A stretch of 64,000 nucleotides of DNA from CAZMZW01 sp964571135. Its GTDB lineage: Bacteria; Chloroflexota; Anaerolineae; Anaerolineales; Anaerolineaceae. Under the pieces are notes generated by a model, which was given only the letters and a program-made list of their open reading frames with translations, was not told where the DNA came from and made no database searches. Position numbers and translations under genes: made by a program. The DNA is taken from positions 496,001 to 560,000 of the forward strand of contig CAZMZW010000001.1 of NCBI GenBank assembly GCA_964571135.1, given 5' to 3'. Shown here one piece after another: positions 9,349 through 18,754 of the stretch. The first letter of the stretch is position 1. Each line of letters begins with the position of its first letter.

Positions 9349-11556
9349 ATGGGATCTGAAAGTTTTAATAGAATAAAGATTTATAAATCCCTGATGGTAT
9401 TATTAATGATATCTCTTTTCATTGGAGGTTGGATGTACTGGTTTCGCGAATCCAATTATTTTGGATTCATTCCCTGGTTAATTATTGCGCTGGTTTGGAC
9501 AGTGGGAGGGTGGTTAATTGCCACCCATGCTTTTAATCTTGAAAAAAAACAAAGATTGCTAATCGGTTTTGGCCTGGGATTGGTAATCTATCTCTGGTTG
9601 CTTAATCTAATCGGTGGATGGTTTGAAATAGGATTTGCTTATATTCTTCCAGCATTTATTGTTCTGGTCATTGGTCTGATGTTTGCCTGGCGGTCTGGAG
9701 AACCATTGCTTGATATAAGCGAAATAAAAATCTCTCCGCTATTTTTCCTTGCGCTAGGGTTGCTGATCTATACAGTTCTACTCGAACGAGGGCTGGGGAT
9801 CTATGATGATTATCATCATCTTCCTGCGATTTCAACCATAGGAGCAGGAAATTTACCACCCAAATACATGCTAAATGCGTTTTACGATTTCTCATACCAT
9901 TACGGTTTTGAATTACTCGGGGGTAGTCTGATGCAGCTTGGAAATATGTTTCCATGGAGCGCTTTGGATATATCCAAAGCCATCGTCTGGGTTTATTCTC
10001 TAATCCTGATTGCTTTGATTCTTAAGAGATTTCTCGATAATACCTGGAAAGTGGTTATTGGCACGGCTTTATTCATATTCATGGGGGGCACTCGCTACTT
10101 ATTAATGCTTTTCCCGGCTGATTTCTTAAAAAGCCTCGACACATCGATAAACTTTGCAGGAATCAGCCAGAATCTGAATTTACCTTTTTCAGAAGCACTG
10201 TTTGCCCAATGGTTTGTTGGCGGTGGACCGCCAACACCTGTTATTTTTGGGTTCTCCAATGGATTGAATTCTGCTTATATATTGAATCACGGCGGAGAAT
10301 GGCCTTTGGCGTTGATCATTCTTGCCTTGCTTTGGTTGGTTTCCTATAAGTTCACATCCATTAAAGCCATACCTATAATGGCGATTCTACTGGCGCATTT
10401 GGCGCTTACTTATGAATCCACTTATGGTTTGATTATGGTTTCAATAGGTTTTATCGGTATATTCATAAAACTAAAGAAACCAGAATTTTCGACGAGGGCT
10501 TTTTGGTTCTTTGTGATTGCAGCAGTAATCTCTATACCATTTGCAATATTACAAGGCGGGACTCTTTTAAGTATTTTCAAAGGTATTTTTCAAAATGCGA
10601 TTGGCAACCAGCCAGTTGTAATTATTCATTCTGCTGCTGAAAGTGTTTTTTCCTTTCAATGGCCGCCTTCCATTTTTTCCGCGCATTTTGGTGCCTTGAA
10701 TATTTTTTCCTTGCCCCAATTGATGGTCGGATTATTTGAAATTGGACCGATCCTTCTCTTTGCTCCATTTATTACCAGATGGGCATGGAAAAAATTTAAG
10801 AAGAACGATTGGATGACGGGTATCCTGATTACCAGTACTTGGGTGGGGTTCATTATTTCAATTTTCGTTTCCTATAATCTTTCTGAACGTGATATTACCC
10901 GTTTCTGCAAGCACGCATTGTCTTTTTGGATTCTGTTCTTTATTATCATGCTATTAAAAAAGGATAAACTCTGGGGTAAATGGACTAGACGAATTGCGGA
11001 ATTGTTTAAACATTCCAAGCCATTCTGGTTATTATTTTCAATAAAAACTTTTTTACACAAAGATAGATTATGGGGTAGATCGACCTGGTGGTTAGCAATA
11101 TTTTGCACCGGATTGATGTTGGTCAGTGGAGTAGTGAACGGCTGGATGCAGCAATCAGCGATCCTTGTACCAGTGTTATCTGAAGGTATCGACGGATTAG
11201 ATGCACAGATCAGTAATGCTGTCTGGGGAAAGCTTTCACAGAAGGATTTGATAATTGACCCGGGCTCCAATGAGTGGCGGGCTACCGCCGTGACGGGATT
11301 GTTGACTGTTTCCAGTATGAATCGCGGAACAACGTCTTTATGGAAAGAGCTCTCCAGTAATCCTTCCCTGGAGGGATTTATTAAAAATAATTTCAGGTAT
11401 CTGTATGTTGACCAGGGCTGGTGGCGTAACTTGAGTGATGCCCAAAGGTTTTCCCTCTCCAATCCTTGCATCAGAGAGATTGCCAGTGCTTCAATCGATA
11501 ACGATTTTAAATTTAGAAGGTTATTGGATTTAAGTTCATGCTCAAATATCATTTGA
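9349..11556 (+). CDS. GT-C-like polytopic membrane protein with internal duplication
   Basis: A 735-residue protein with many hydrophobic helices. An outer loop after about residue 150 has GIYDDYHHLPAISTIGAG, an acidic/His-rich motif in the typical catalytic-loop position of GT-C enzymes. Between residues about 526 and 591 a 33-residue unit is imperfectly duplicated: FW-x-LF...KDKLWGK is followed by FW-x-LF...KDRLWGR, with a DNA period of 99 bases. The final about 120 residues are soluble and presumably extracytoplasmic. It is divergently transcribed from the methyltransferase-GT2 fusion across 52 bases. Function in envelope glycan assembly is inferred from neighbours. Confidence 0.6.
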   Translation: MGSESFNRIKIYKSLMVLLMISLFIGGWMYWFRESNYFGFIPWLIIALVWTVGGWLIATHAFNLEKKQRLLIGFGLGLVIYLWLLNLIGGWFEIGFAYILPAFIVLVIGLMFAWRSGEPLLDISEIKISPLFFLALGLLIYTVLLERGLGIYDDYHHLPAISTIGAGNLPPKYMLNAFYDFSYHYGFELLGGSLMQLGNMFPWSALDISKAIVWVYSLILIALILKRFLDNTWKVVIGTALFIFMGGTRYLLMLFPADFLKSLDTSINFAGISQNLNLPFSEALFAQWFVGGGPPTPVIFGFSNGLNSAYILNHGGEWPLALIILALLWLVSYKFTSIKAIPIMAILLAHLALTYESTYGLIMVSIGFIGIFIKLKKPEFSTRAFWFFVIAAVISIPFAILQGGTLLSIFKGIFQNAIGNQPVVIIHSAAESVFSFQWPPSIFSAHFGALNIFSLPQLMVGLFEIGPILLFAPFITRWAWKKFKKNDWMTGILITSTWVGFIISIFVSYNLSERDITRFCKHALSFWILFFIIMLLKKDKLWGKWTRRIAELFKHSKPFWLLFSIKTFLHKDRLWGRSTWWLAIFCTGLMLVSGVVNGWMQQSAILVPVLSEGIDGLDAQISNAVWGKLSQKDLIIDPGSNEWRATAVTGLLTVSSMNRGTTSLWKELSSNPSLEGFIKNNFRYLYVDQGWWRNLSDAQRFSLSNPCIREIASASIDNDFKFRRLLDLSSCSNII

Positions 11557-11577
11557 CAAAGATCGGATTAATATGAG

Positions 11578-13296
11578 ATGACCAAAAATAATAGTTATCA
11601 AAAGAAAACCTGGGTGATTGACCTTTGTGTCATTTTTATTTTTATCATCTTTTCATCGGCTTTCACCTTTGGGCAGGTTGGGACTCATTTTAAGGATTAC
11701 TTACTATCGGGCAGCGACGCTGCGAATATCTCCTCTTTTGCGGCTGCACTCGATCATCCCCAATTATTTAGCAATGATCCTTTCTTAAAGAACCCAACCA
11801 ATTTTGCCCATTACAACACAATCCACATTCCTCTTATCCGCTGGCTGGGGCAAATATTGGGTAATTACAGCTCACCATTTGCTCTTTTGATATTTCCATT
11901 AACTTTTCTTCATTTGCTTGGATATTACTTGCTTGGTTATGAAATTATTAAGAATCGTTTCTGGGCTGTGATTTTTTCTCTAATAATCATTGTGCCTGTA
12001 AATTTAAACATGGGAGAATCTTGGGGATTAATGAGGGACATGATCCCAAGGTTTCTCTTTCAATCATTATTGCCATTTCTTCTCACGGCCGTGATCAGGT
12101 GGGGGAAAAACCCAAAATCATGGCCGTGGTTGATGGCTGCCACGGGACTGCTGGTCTATGCTCACCCGGTGAGTTTACCTGCCTGGGGATTGGCGGTTTT
12201 ATTTAGTTTGTGGTTCCTTGCCCCGGAAATGCTTGTAAAACAAAAGATCCTGCGAATAATTTTTACTGCTTTGATTTTCTTAATTATCATTACGCCTTTC
12301 ACCATTAATTATCTCTCCACTACAACTTTTGGCACGCAGGGTATGATCAATTATGAAGAACTCATGACCATTATGCGCAAGCGCTTTATCACTGGTTTAT
12401 TGGACCTCAATTTGGGCTTGAAAGAATTCATCAAGATCGCAATTATTTCTGATTGGCTCACTGCTTTGATCTGGGTATTTGTTTTTCTGGGAGGAATTGG
12501 TTTATTTATTGCACAAAAGAAAAATGAAAATAAAATTACACTTGTCCTGGCAGCCTGGTGGGTTGGTATTTTTTTTGTGGGAGTGGTCATTCCAATTGTT
12601 GACCACGGACTTGCAAATGCATTGAAACGCATGCCTCTTGAGGTGGATTTGATTCGAAGTCTGCGTTATTCAATTCCCCTTTTGCTTATTTCGTTTTTCT
12701 ACCTATTATCCGAATTCCAATTAATCATTGGGAAAAAGATAGCTATTAAATTCAAACCAATGGTTGAGCCTGCGTTTATTTGTCTGAGCTTGTTGTTATT
12801 GCTGGGTTGGAGCCTGCGCAATGATTTCTTCCATGACCCTGCATTTGTTCAATCCGCCCGCTGCTGGACTTCGGGACGATTAGTCTGCCCTTTTCAGGAT
12901 GAGGATAACCTAAAGCAACGGATTCAATTTCTAGAGGCGGTAAAGACTAACACACCCAATGGCTCCCGAATCATGGCATCAACAGATCTTTCCGAGCTGG
13001 TAATACGCTATTATGCGCTGCGACCTTTAGTCTACTCCTACAAGGACGGAGCCATTTTAAGTTTCACGAACCAGGCTGATCTATTGACCTGGTGGCAAAA
13101 ATTTCAGGAATTAAATCAAATTATAGCGAGTAATTCCCGCAAACTTTATTTAGATGGATTGTTGGAGTTCTCAAAGAAACACATAGCCGATTATCTTGTG
13201 CTGCCAGAAGAATTTTCCATGAAAAATTATTATCCTGCTGATATGAAAAAAGTATTTTCAAATCCAAGTTTCTCACTATTTCAAGTGATTTATTAA
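11578..13296 (+). CDS. Polytopic membrane protein, GT-C-like, unknown substrate
   Basis: A 572-residue membrane protein starting 21 bases after the previous gene, so probably cotranscribed with it. It has an N-terminal TM, an outer loop with LLSGSDAANISSFAAAL that carries an acidic residue and resembles the first loop of several uncharacterised GT-C families, about ten further TMs and a soluble tail of roughly 150 residues. Topologically it is a companion of the 735-residue neighbour; both end in an extracytoplasmic domain. I do not recognise a named family and assign no reaction. Confidence 0.55.
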   Translation: MTKNNSYQKKTWVIDLCVIFIFIIFSSAFTFGQVGTHFKDYLLSGSDAANISSFAAALDHPQLFSNDPFLKNPTNFAHYNTIHIPLIRWLGQILGNYSSPFALLIFPLTFLHLLGYYLLGYEIIKNRFWAVIFSLIIIVPVNLNMGESWGLMRDMIPRFLFQSLLPFLLTAVIRWGKNPKSWPWLMAATGLLVYAHPVSLPAWGLAVLFSLWFLAPEMLVKQKILRIIFTALIFLIIITPFTINYLSTTTFGTQGMINYEELMTIMRKRFITGLLDLNLGLKEFIKIAIISDWLTALIWVFVFLGGIGLFIAQKKNENKITLVLAAWWVGIFFVGVVIPIVDHGLANALKRMPLEVDLIRSLRYSIPLLLISFFYLLSEFQLIIGKKIAIKFKPMVEPAFICLSLLLLLGWSLRNDFFHDPAFVQSARCWTSGRLVCPFQDEDNLKQRIQFLEAVKTNTPNGSRIMASTDLSELVIRYYALRPLVYSYKDGAILSFTNQADLLTWWQKFQELNQIIASNSRKLYLDGLLEFSKKHIADYLVLPEEFSMKNYYPADMKKVFSNPSFSLFQVIY

Positions 13297-13374
13297 TAGG
13301 TGGTTCAACCAATAAGGTTTAGTTTCATCTGCATACCCTCCTGACATCGAATAAGAATTAAGTAGTTCGTTTTG

Positions 13375-13386
13375 TCTGATATCAGA
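13375..13386. promoter_or_regulatory. 12-bp perfect palindrome, candidate operator
   Basis: TCTGATATCAGA is a perfect 12-base palindrome located 83-150 bases upstream of the possible starts of the MarR-type regulator. A weaker inverted repeat (GATTG...CAATC, 13419-13436) lies just downstream. Palindromes of this size are typical of dimeric winged-helix regulators, so an autoregulatory operator is plausible. No good sigma-70 promoter could be paired with it. Confidence 0.35.
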
Positions 13387-13525
13387 TAAATAATTGGCGG
13401 ACTGTTGCCCAATCATTAGATTGTAATTACGCAATCAAAAATCTGGTTTTCACAAACCCCAGAATTACTTGACCACTTTCCGAACAGAGTTTATAATTCA
13501 ACAATTGAATATTGAACAGAAAAAA

Positions 13526-13984
13526 ATGCAGCAACTTGAAGCTGATCTGACCATTTTGGAACATATCGAGACTGAACCGGATACCACCCAGGCGACCCTG
13601 GCTGAACGGTTGGGTGTAGCGGTCGGCACTGTCAACTGGCACATGAAGCGGTTGATTCAGAAAGGATATGTTAAGGTTAAAAAAGCCGAAAGGCACAAAC
13701 TGCGCTATATCATTACCCCGGAAGGTATCGCTTTGCGGGCACATCTAATGATCGATTACGTCCAATCCTCATTCACACTTTATCGCCTGGTGCGGGAACG
13801 ATCCCTCAAAGCTATTACTACTTTAAAAGAGCACAGTATCCACCAGGTGCAGGTGGAAGGGAGCGGAGAAGTGGCTGATATTTGCCGCTTAACCTGCTTG
13901 GAACAGGGTTTGCATGTTGTTTCGGACCATCAAAGCCCAAAAATGAATATAGTAGGTCTAAAAATATTTCTAGTTGAGGATTAG
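13526..13984 (+). CDS. MarR-type winged-helix EPS regulator
   Basis: A small DNA-binding regulator and the only transcription factor seen in the glycan locus. The HTH reads TTQATLAERLGVAVGTVNWHMKRLIQKGYVKV, and the wing is followed by ITPEGIALRAHL. This pattern fits MarR-family proteins that accompany exopolysaccharide operons. The C-terminal about 55 residues include VEGSGEVADIC, which looks like a decayed Rossmann glycine motif; a nucleotide- or ligand-sensing tail is possible. The start is uncertain: ATG at 13526 gives 152 residues, while TTG at 13469 or 13505 would give longer N-termini, and none has a strong Shine-Dalgarno. GDP-fucose synthase follows after 5 bases, so it probably heads the operon. 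Confidence 0.75.
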   Translation: MQQLEADLTILEHIETEPDTTQATLAERLGVAVGTVNWHMKRLIQKGYVKVKKAERHKLRYIITPEGIALRAHLMIDYVQSSFTLYRLVRERSLKAITTLKEHSIHQVQVEGSGEVADICRLTCLEQGLHVVSDHQSPKMNIVGLKIFLVED

Positions 13985-13989
13985 CAAAA

Positions 13990-14946
13990 ATGACAGGTGA
14001 AAATTACTTCCAAAATCGCCGTTTTTGCGTTACAGGCGGAGCTGGATTTTTAGGCTCTGTTGTCTGTCGAAAATTAAAGGAACGGGGTGCGCAAGAAATA
14101 TTTGTGCCTTTGATTGAAAAATATGATCTGGTGGATTTAAATTCAATTCACCAAATGCTGGAGGATTCCAAACCGGATGTGATCATTCATTTGGCTGCAC
14201 AGGTTGGTGGTATTGGTGCAAATCGCGAACACCCAGCTGAATTTTTTTACAATAATTTAATGATGGGTGTGCAATTGATGCACGCTGCCTGGCAGAGAAA
14301 AGTGGAAAAATTTGTAGCCATTGGAACAATTTGTGCGTACCCAAAATTCACTCCGGTACCCTTCAAGGAAGAAAACATCTGGGATGGTTATCCCGAAGAA
14401 ACCAATGCCCCTTATGGGCTAGCTAAGAAAATGCTTTTGGTTCAGGCACAATCTTACCGGCAGCAGTATGGGTACAATGCCATTTTTCTTCTTCCAGTCA
14501 ACCTTTATGGTCCAGGTGATAATTTCAACCCCAGTTCATCGCATGTTATTCCTGCTTTAATCAGAAAATGTGTGCAGGCTCGGGATAAGGGTGAAAAAGA
14601 GTTGAATGTCTGGGGAGATGGCTCACCCACGCGTGAATTTCTATATGTAGAAGATGCTGCAGAAGGTATTCTACTGGCAACGGAAAAATACAATGATTCT
14701 GAACCGGTGAATTTGGGTTCAGGTGTTGAGATCAGCATAAAAGAATTAACCCTTCTGATCGCCAGGTTAACCGGATACGCCGGTCGATTCGTTTGGGATT
14801 CCTCCAAACCTAACGGTCAACCTCGCCGTGGATTGGATGTTAACCGTGCTCAGAAATATTTTGGATTTCGGGCGCAAATGTCCTTTGAAGAAGGACTGCA
14901 CCGAACCATTGAGTGGTTCGAATTAAACAAGAACGATGTTAAATAA
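13990..14946 (+). CDS. fcl: GDP-L-fucose synthase
   Basis: An NAD(P)-dependent epimerase/reductase of the extended SDR family that converts GDP-4-keto-6-deoxymannose to GDP-L-fucose. The protein (318 residues, normal length) shows the N-terminal nucleotide motif TGGAGFLG (15-22), the HLAAQVGGIGANREHPAEFFYNN block characteristic of GDP-fucose synthases, and the catalytic pair Y142/K146 in PYGLAKK. The C-terminal WGDGSPTREFLYVEDAA is also diagnostic. The partner GDP-mannose 4,6-dehydratase (gmd) is not in the window and must be encoded elsewhere if this activity is used. It lies directly after the regulator and before the exporter genes. Confidence 0.93.
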   Translation: MTGENYFQNRRFCVTGGAGFLGSVVCRKLKERGAQEIFVPLIEKYDLVDLNSIHQMLEDSKPDVIIHLAAQVGGIGANREHPAEFFYNNLMMGVQLMHAAWQRKVEKFVAIGTICAYPKFTPVPFKEENIWDGYPEETNAPYGLAKKMLLVQAQSYRQQYGYNAIFLLPVNLYGPGDNFNPSSSHVIPALIRKCVQARDKGEKELNVWGDGSPTREFLYVEDAAEGILLATEKYNDSEPVNLGSGVEISIKELTLLIARLTGYAGRFVWDSSKPNGQPRRGLDVNRAQKYFGFRAQMSFEEGLHRTIEWFELNKNDVK

Positions 14947-14962
14947 ATAATATCGAGAACAT

Positions 14963-15799
14963 GTGGCAGCTAAAACTGATCTAAAAACAATTCTGATTAA
15001 ACCGTCCAAAGGATGGGCAGCGCTTGATCTGAAAGATCTTTGGATTTACCGAGAACTGGTTTATTTTATGACCTGGCGCGACTTGAAGGTTCGTTATAGG
15101 CAAACTCTGCTGGGTGCCAGTTGGGCGGTGCTGCAACCTTTCCTGACGATGGTGGTTTTTAGTATTTTCTTTGGAGGATTGGCTAAAGTGCCTTCTGATA
15201 ATGTTCCTTACCCAATATTTTCTTTTACAGCTCTAGTACCATGGACCCTTTTCACCAAGGCGCTTTTGGATGCCAGTAAATCGCTGGTCTCCAGTTCTCA
15301 TATCATTACTAAAATTTATTTCCCGCGCATCATTTTGCCCCTGGCTACCATTCTGGCGGGCATTGTGGATTTTCTTATTGCTTTTATTGTGCTCATTGGT
15401 ATGATGTTTTTCTATCAAATTGCACCCACGAGCAATATCTGGACTCTGCCGCTTTTTCTTTTATTGGCACTGATGACTGCTTTGGGGGTGGGGTTATGGC
15501 TGTCTGCATTAAATGTACTTTACCGCGATATTAATTACGCCACTCATTTCATCACTCAATTTTGGATGTTTGTCACACCCATTGCCTATTCTTCTACAAT
15601 GATCCCGGATAAATGGAAATTGGTTTATTCACTCAACCCAATGGCAGGTGTGGTAAATGGCTTCCGCTGGGCGCTCCTGGGGATAGGTGAAGGACCCGGT
15701 GCGGATCTGATCGTTTCAGTAGTGGTCGCCATTATTCTATTAATCAGCGGTTTGTTTTTTTTCAAACGAACTGAACGTCTGTTTGCAGATATGGTTTAA
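14963..15799 (+). CDS. ABC-2 polysaccharide export permease (Wzm/TagG type)
   Basis: An inner-membrane permease of 278 residues with about six TM helices. The N-terminal cytoplasmic segment YRELVYFMTWRDLKVRYRQTLLGASWAVLQP is the signature of ABC-2 polysaccharide and polyol exporters (Wzm, TagG, KpsM group), followed by an FGG...VPYPIFSF loop. The start is GTG at 14963; the ATG at 14961 is out of frame and runs to an early stop. It works with the ATPase encoded 21 bases downstream to export finished undecaprenyl-linked glycan, so this locus is ABC-transporter dependent; no Wzx/Wzy pair was recognised. Confidence 0.93.
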   Translation: MAAKTDLKTILIKPSKGWAALDLKDLWIYRELVYFMTWRDLKVRYRQTLLGASWAVLQPFLTMVVFSIFFGGLAKVPSDNVPYPIFSFTALVPWTLFTKALLDASKSLVSSSHIITKIYFPRIILPLATILAGIVDFLIAFIVLIGMMFFYQIAPTSNIWTLPLFLLLALMTALGVGLWLSALNVLYRDINYATHFITQFWMFVTPIAYSSTMIPDKWKLVYSLNPMAGVVNGFRWALLGIGEGPGADLIVSVVVAIILLISGLFFFKRTERLFADMV

Positions 15800-15820
15800 G
15801 AAAAGAAGTGAAAACAGCTC

Positions 15821-17089
15821 ATGAGTGACTTGGCCATTCGCGTTAAAAAATTAGGAAAACGATACCGTATTGGCGTGCCAGTATTAAAATATAATACATT
15901 GCGCGAAACAATCTCGGAAAGTTTTTCCAGAACCCGCAAACGCTTATCCAGAAATATCAACAACAGTGAATATATTTGGGCGTTGCGAAACGTCTCATTC
16001 ACTGTCCGGCAGGGACAGGTATTGGGTATCATTGGTAGAAATGGTGCTGGGAAAAGCACTTTATTAAAGATTCTATCCCGGGTGACTGAACCAACAGAAG
16101 GTGAAGTGGAAATCCATGGACGGGTTGGTTCATTGCTCGAGGTGGGAACGGGATTTCACCCTGAGTTGACTGGTCGTGAAAATATTTATCTTAATGGCGC
16201 TATTCTCGGTATGCGGCGTACTGAAATTGACCGAAAATTTGATGAAATTGTATCCTTTGCCGAAGTCGAACAATTTATTGAGACACCTGTAAAGCGGTAT
16301 TCCAGTGGGATGTACCTGCGGCTGGCATTTGCAGTCGCAGCACATTTGGAACCCGAAATTCTGGTTGTGGATGAAGTCCTGGCGGTAGGTGATGCTGAAT
16401 TCCAACGCAAATGTTTGGGAAAAATGAGCGATGTGGCCAAGGAAGGCCGCACCGTCCTTTTTGTCAGTCACAATATGTCGGCCATCCTAAGATTGACCGA
16501 AGAAACCCTGGTGATCGATAAAGGTCAGCTTTTAATGCGGGCGTCTACAACTGAAGCCATTGATTATTATCTTTCGCATGGATTAACTCAGGAAGGCCAG
16601 CGCATCTGGAATGAGAATGAGATTCCGCATAATGCCCATCCATTTCACCCTATAGCTGTGCGTATCCGAAACCGAGCCGGTCACGTGGCGGATACTATCC
16701 GTTCTGTGGAACCTTTTAGTGTGGAAATTGAGTATTCTCTTAAGGCTCCCATAACCGGGCTGCGGATTGGAGTGTATCTTACCAGTGCGCGGGGTGAATT
16801 TGTTTTCACTTCATTCGATACAGACGACCCGCAGAAATTTGAAACGCACACCCAGCGCCCCGCAGGCCAATACATCAGCCGCTGTCAGATACCCGCAAAT
16901 TTCTTTAATGAAGGGCGTTTTGTAGTAGGGATCAATGCCAGTTCTTATAAAATAAAGCGCTATTTTCAGGATGAACAGGCATTGCTTTTTAACGTTGATC
17001 CAGCCGGGGCACCTGGAATGCATTGGCCGGAAAAACGTCTTGGACCGATTCGTCCATTATTGGACTGGAAAATTGAGGAAATTAAATAA
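15821..17089 (+). CDS. ABC exporter ATPase with C-terminal Wzt-type glycan-binding domain
   Basis: The nucleotide-binding subunit of the polysaccharide exporter. The ATPase domain has Walker A GRNGAGKST (72-80), a YSSGMYLRLAF signature (160-170) and Walker B ILVVDEVLAVGD (180-191), followed by the switch histidine in LFVSHNMS. Residues about 255-420 form an additional beta-rich domain as in Wzt, where it binds the modified end of the O-chain before export. This implies the exported glycan carries a terminal cap; nearby methyltransferases are candidates for adding it. The stop at 17089 abuts the ATG of the next gene. Confidence 0.93.
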   Translation: MSDLAIRVKKLGKRYRIGVPVLKYNTLRETISESFSRTRKRLSRNINNSEYIWALRNVSFTVRQGQVLGIIGRNGAGKSTLLKILSRVTEPTEGEVEIHGRVGSLLEVGTGFHPELTGRENIYLNGAILGMRRTEIDRKFDEIVSFAEVEQFIETPVKRYSSGMYLRLAFAVAAHLEPEILVVDEVLAVGDAEFQRKCLGKMSDVAKEGRTVLFVSHNMSAILRLTEETLVIDKGQLLMRASTTEAIDYYLSHGLTQEGQRIWNENEIPHNAHPFHPIAVRIRNRAGHVADTIRSVEPFSVEIEYSLKAPITGLRIGVYLTSARGEFVFTSFDTDDPQKFETHTQRPAGQYISRCQIPANFFNEGRFVVGINASSYKIKRYFQDEQALLFNVDPAGAPGMHWPEKRLGPIRPLLDWKIEEIK

Positions 17090-18739
17090 ATGCCAGAACA
17101 TTCTCATAAAAAAAACCGTAAAAGTTCCATTGCATCCACCAAGGATTTTATTAAACGGGTTCTTGGAGAAGTCCCATTAACTGCAGAAATCTATTGGTTA
17201 ATCAGACATCGAAATGGCACTATCACCAGCAGATTTTCATTAAATTTCCTGGATCAAAACCTCACAGAAATCTGTGCTGAAGTGGAAGAATGCAGAAAGA
17301 CCTCGAATCAAGGCAAGAAGATCTTTTTATTTTCCTCCCTGCATATCTGGTTGCACCACGCGGCAATTTTAGGATTGGGGTTGGCAGCAGATGGCCATGA
17401 TGTTACTCTTGGTTACCTTCCGTATTCTGATTGGTTCACTCCCATTAATCGTTTTGACTTGCGCCGACAGAATTTATATGCACAAAGAGTATTAAAAAAA
17501 GCCACTCCCTGCATTAAACCTGTGTCCTTTTTAACCACAAGCGCCAGTTATAAATCATTACCTAAAGAACTTGAAGAAAAGATAACCCAGGTATCTCGAT
17601 TTGATGCACAGTATACCGACCAGGTGGAACATGTGGATGAAAAAAGTGCAATCTTCCAGTTAAGGCAGACGCGTAATTTAAGCGCTGGAAGATCTATTTA
17701 TTCCTGGTTAATGAGTAATCGACCGGATGTGGTCATTGTTCCCAATGGGACCATCTTTGAATTTGGGGTTGTATATGAAGTTGCGCAATTCTTGAAGATT
17801 CCGGTGGTTAGTTATGAATTTGACAATCAACAACAGCGTATTTGGCTTGCTCAAAATGATAAAGTGATGCGGCAGGATTCTGATGCGTTATGGAAAGCAT
17901 TTGAGAATAAGCCATTAACAAATGATGAATCGGTGAAGATTCATACGTTATTTGAATCTCGCAAAAAAGCCTCAGTATGGAAGAACTTTTCCCGGTTGTG
18001 GCAGAGTATTCCAGCAGAAGGAGTACAGCAGGCGCGTGAAAAATTGGGTCTGGATAATCGTCCAGTCGTTCTGCTGGCCACGAATGTGCTGGGAGACAGC
18101 TTGACGCTGGGAAGGCAGGTTTTTTCGCAATCCATGCAAGAATGGATTGAACGCACGGTTCAATATTTTGCCGGCCGATCGGATGTTCAATTGGTTATTC
18201 GGGTTCATCCTGGAGAAGTGCTCACTCATGGAGCCTCAATGGTGGATGTTGTGGCAAACGTACTACCAAAATTGCCAGAACAAATTCATTTGATCAAACC
18301 AGAAGAAAAAGTAAATACTTACGACCTGATCGCAGCTGCTGATGTTGGGTTGGTCTATACAACAACAGTGGGGTTGGAAATGGCGATGAGTGGTGTGCCT
18401 GTAATTGTGAGTGGTAACACTCATTATCGTGGACGCGGTTTTACTATTGACCCCATTTCTTGGTTAAGATATTTTAAAGAGCTGGGGACAATCCTGACTT
18501 ATCCTAAAGAGTTTCGTCTTCGTGAAGAGCAGGTAAAGACTGCCTGGGCATATGCATATAGGTTCTTTTTTAATTTTCCGCGACCGTTTCCCTGGCATCT
18601 GCATCATTTAAAAAATGACTACACTCAATTTCCAATGAAAAAAGTCTTTGGCAAGGTGGGCAGAAAAGAATTCGGAGCCACTTTTAATTATTTGGTTGGT
18701 GAACCAATGGATTGGGACGTGATAAAGAAAGTGGAATGA
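17090..18739 (+). CDS. Capsule-biosynthesis-type GT-B protein
   Basis: A soluble 549-residue protein starting immediately at the base after the ATPase stop. The C-terminal half has the GT-B pattern of capsule synthesis proteins (KpsS/KpsC-like, Capsule_synth): VIRVHPGE, then AAADVGLVYTTTVGLEMAMSGVPVIVSGNTHYRGRGF, where T-T-x-G-x-E marks the donor-binding site. The N-terminal half has IFLFSSLHIWLHHAAILGLGLAADGHDV, a Rossmann-like start. It resembles the 535-residue protein at 36564. Family relatives transfer Kdo-like or other sugars in capsules; with CMP-sugar genes in this locus, a ketosidic sugar donor is possible but unproven. Confidence 0.75.
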   Translation: MPEHSHKKNRKSSIASTKDFIKRVLGEVPLTAEIYWLIRHRNGTITSRFSLNFLDQNLTEICAEVEECRKTSNQGKKIFLFSSLHIWLHHAAILGLGLAADGHDVTLGYLPYSDWFTPINRFDLRRQNLYAQRVLKKATPCIKPVSFLTTSASYKSLPKELEEKITQVSRFDAQYTDQVEHVDEKSAIFQLRQTRNLSAGRSIYSWLMSNRPDVVIVPNGTIFEFGVVYEVAQFLKIPVVSYEFDNQQQRIWLAQNDKVMRQDSDALWKAFENKPLTNDESVKIHTLFESRKKASVWKNFSRLWQSIPAEGVQQAREKLGLDNRPVVLLATNVLGDSLTLGRQVFSQSMQEWIERTVQYFAGRSDVQLVIRVHPGEVLTHGASMVDVVANVLPKLPEQIHLIKPEEKVNTYDLIAAADVGLVYTTTVGLEMAMSGVPVIVSGNTHYRGRGFTIDPISWLRYFKELGTILTYPKEFRLREEQVKTAWAYAYRFFFNFPRPFPWHLHHLKNDYTQFPMKKVFGKVGRKEFGATFNYLVGEPMDWDVIKKVE

Positions 18740-18754
18740 GCTATTAAATTAAAG

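Noticed and set aside
10872..11552. 226-codon open frame antisense to the 735-residue membrane protein gene
   Set aside because: It is a shadow of a strongly hydrophobic coding frame, has no ribosome site and no recognisable domain.
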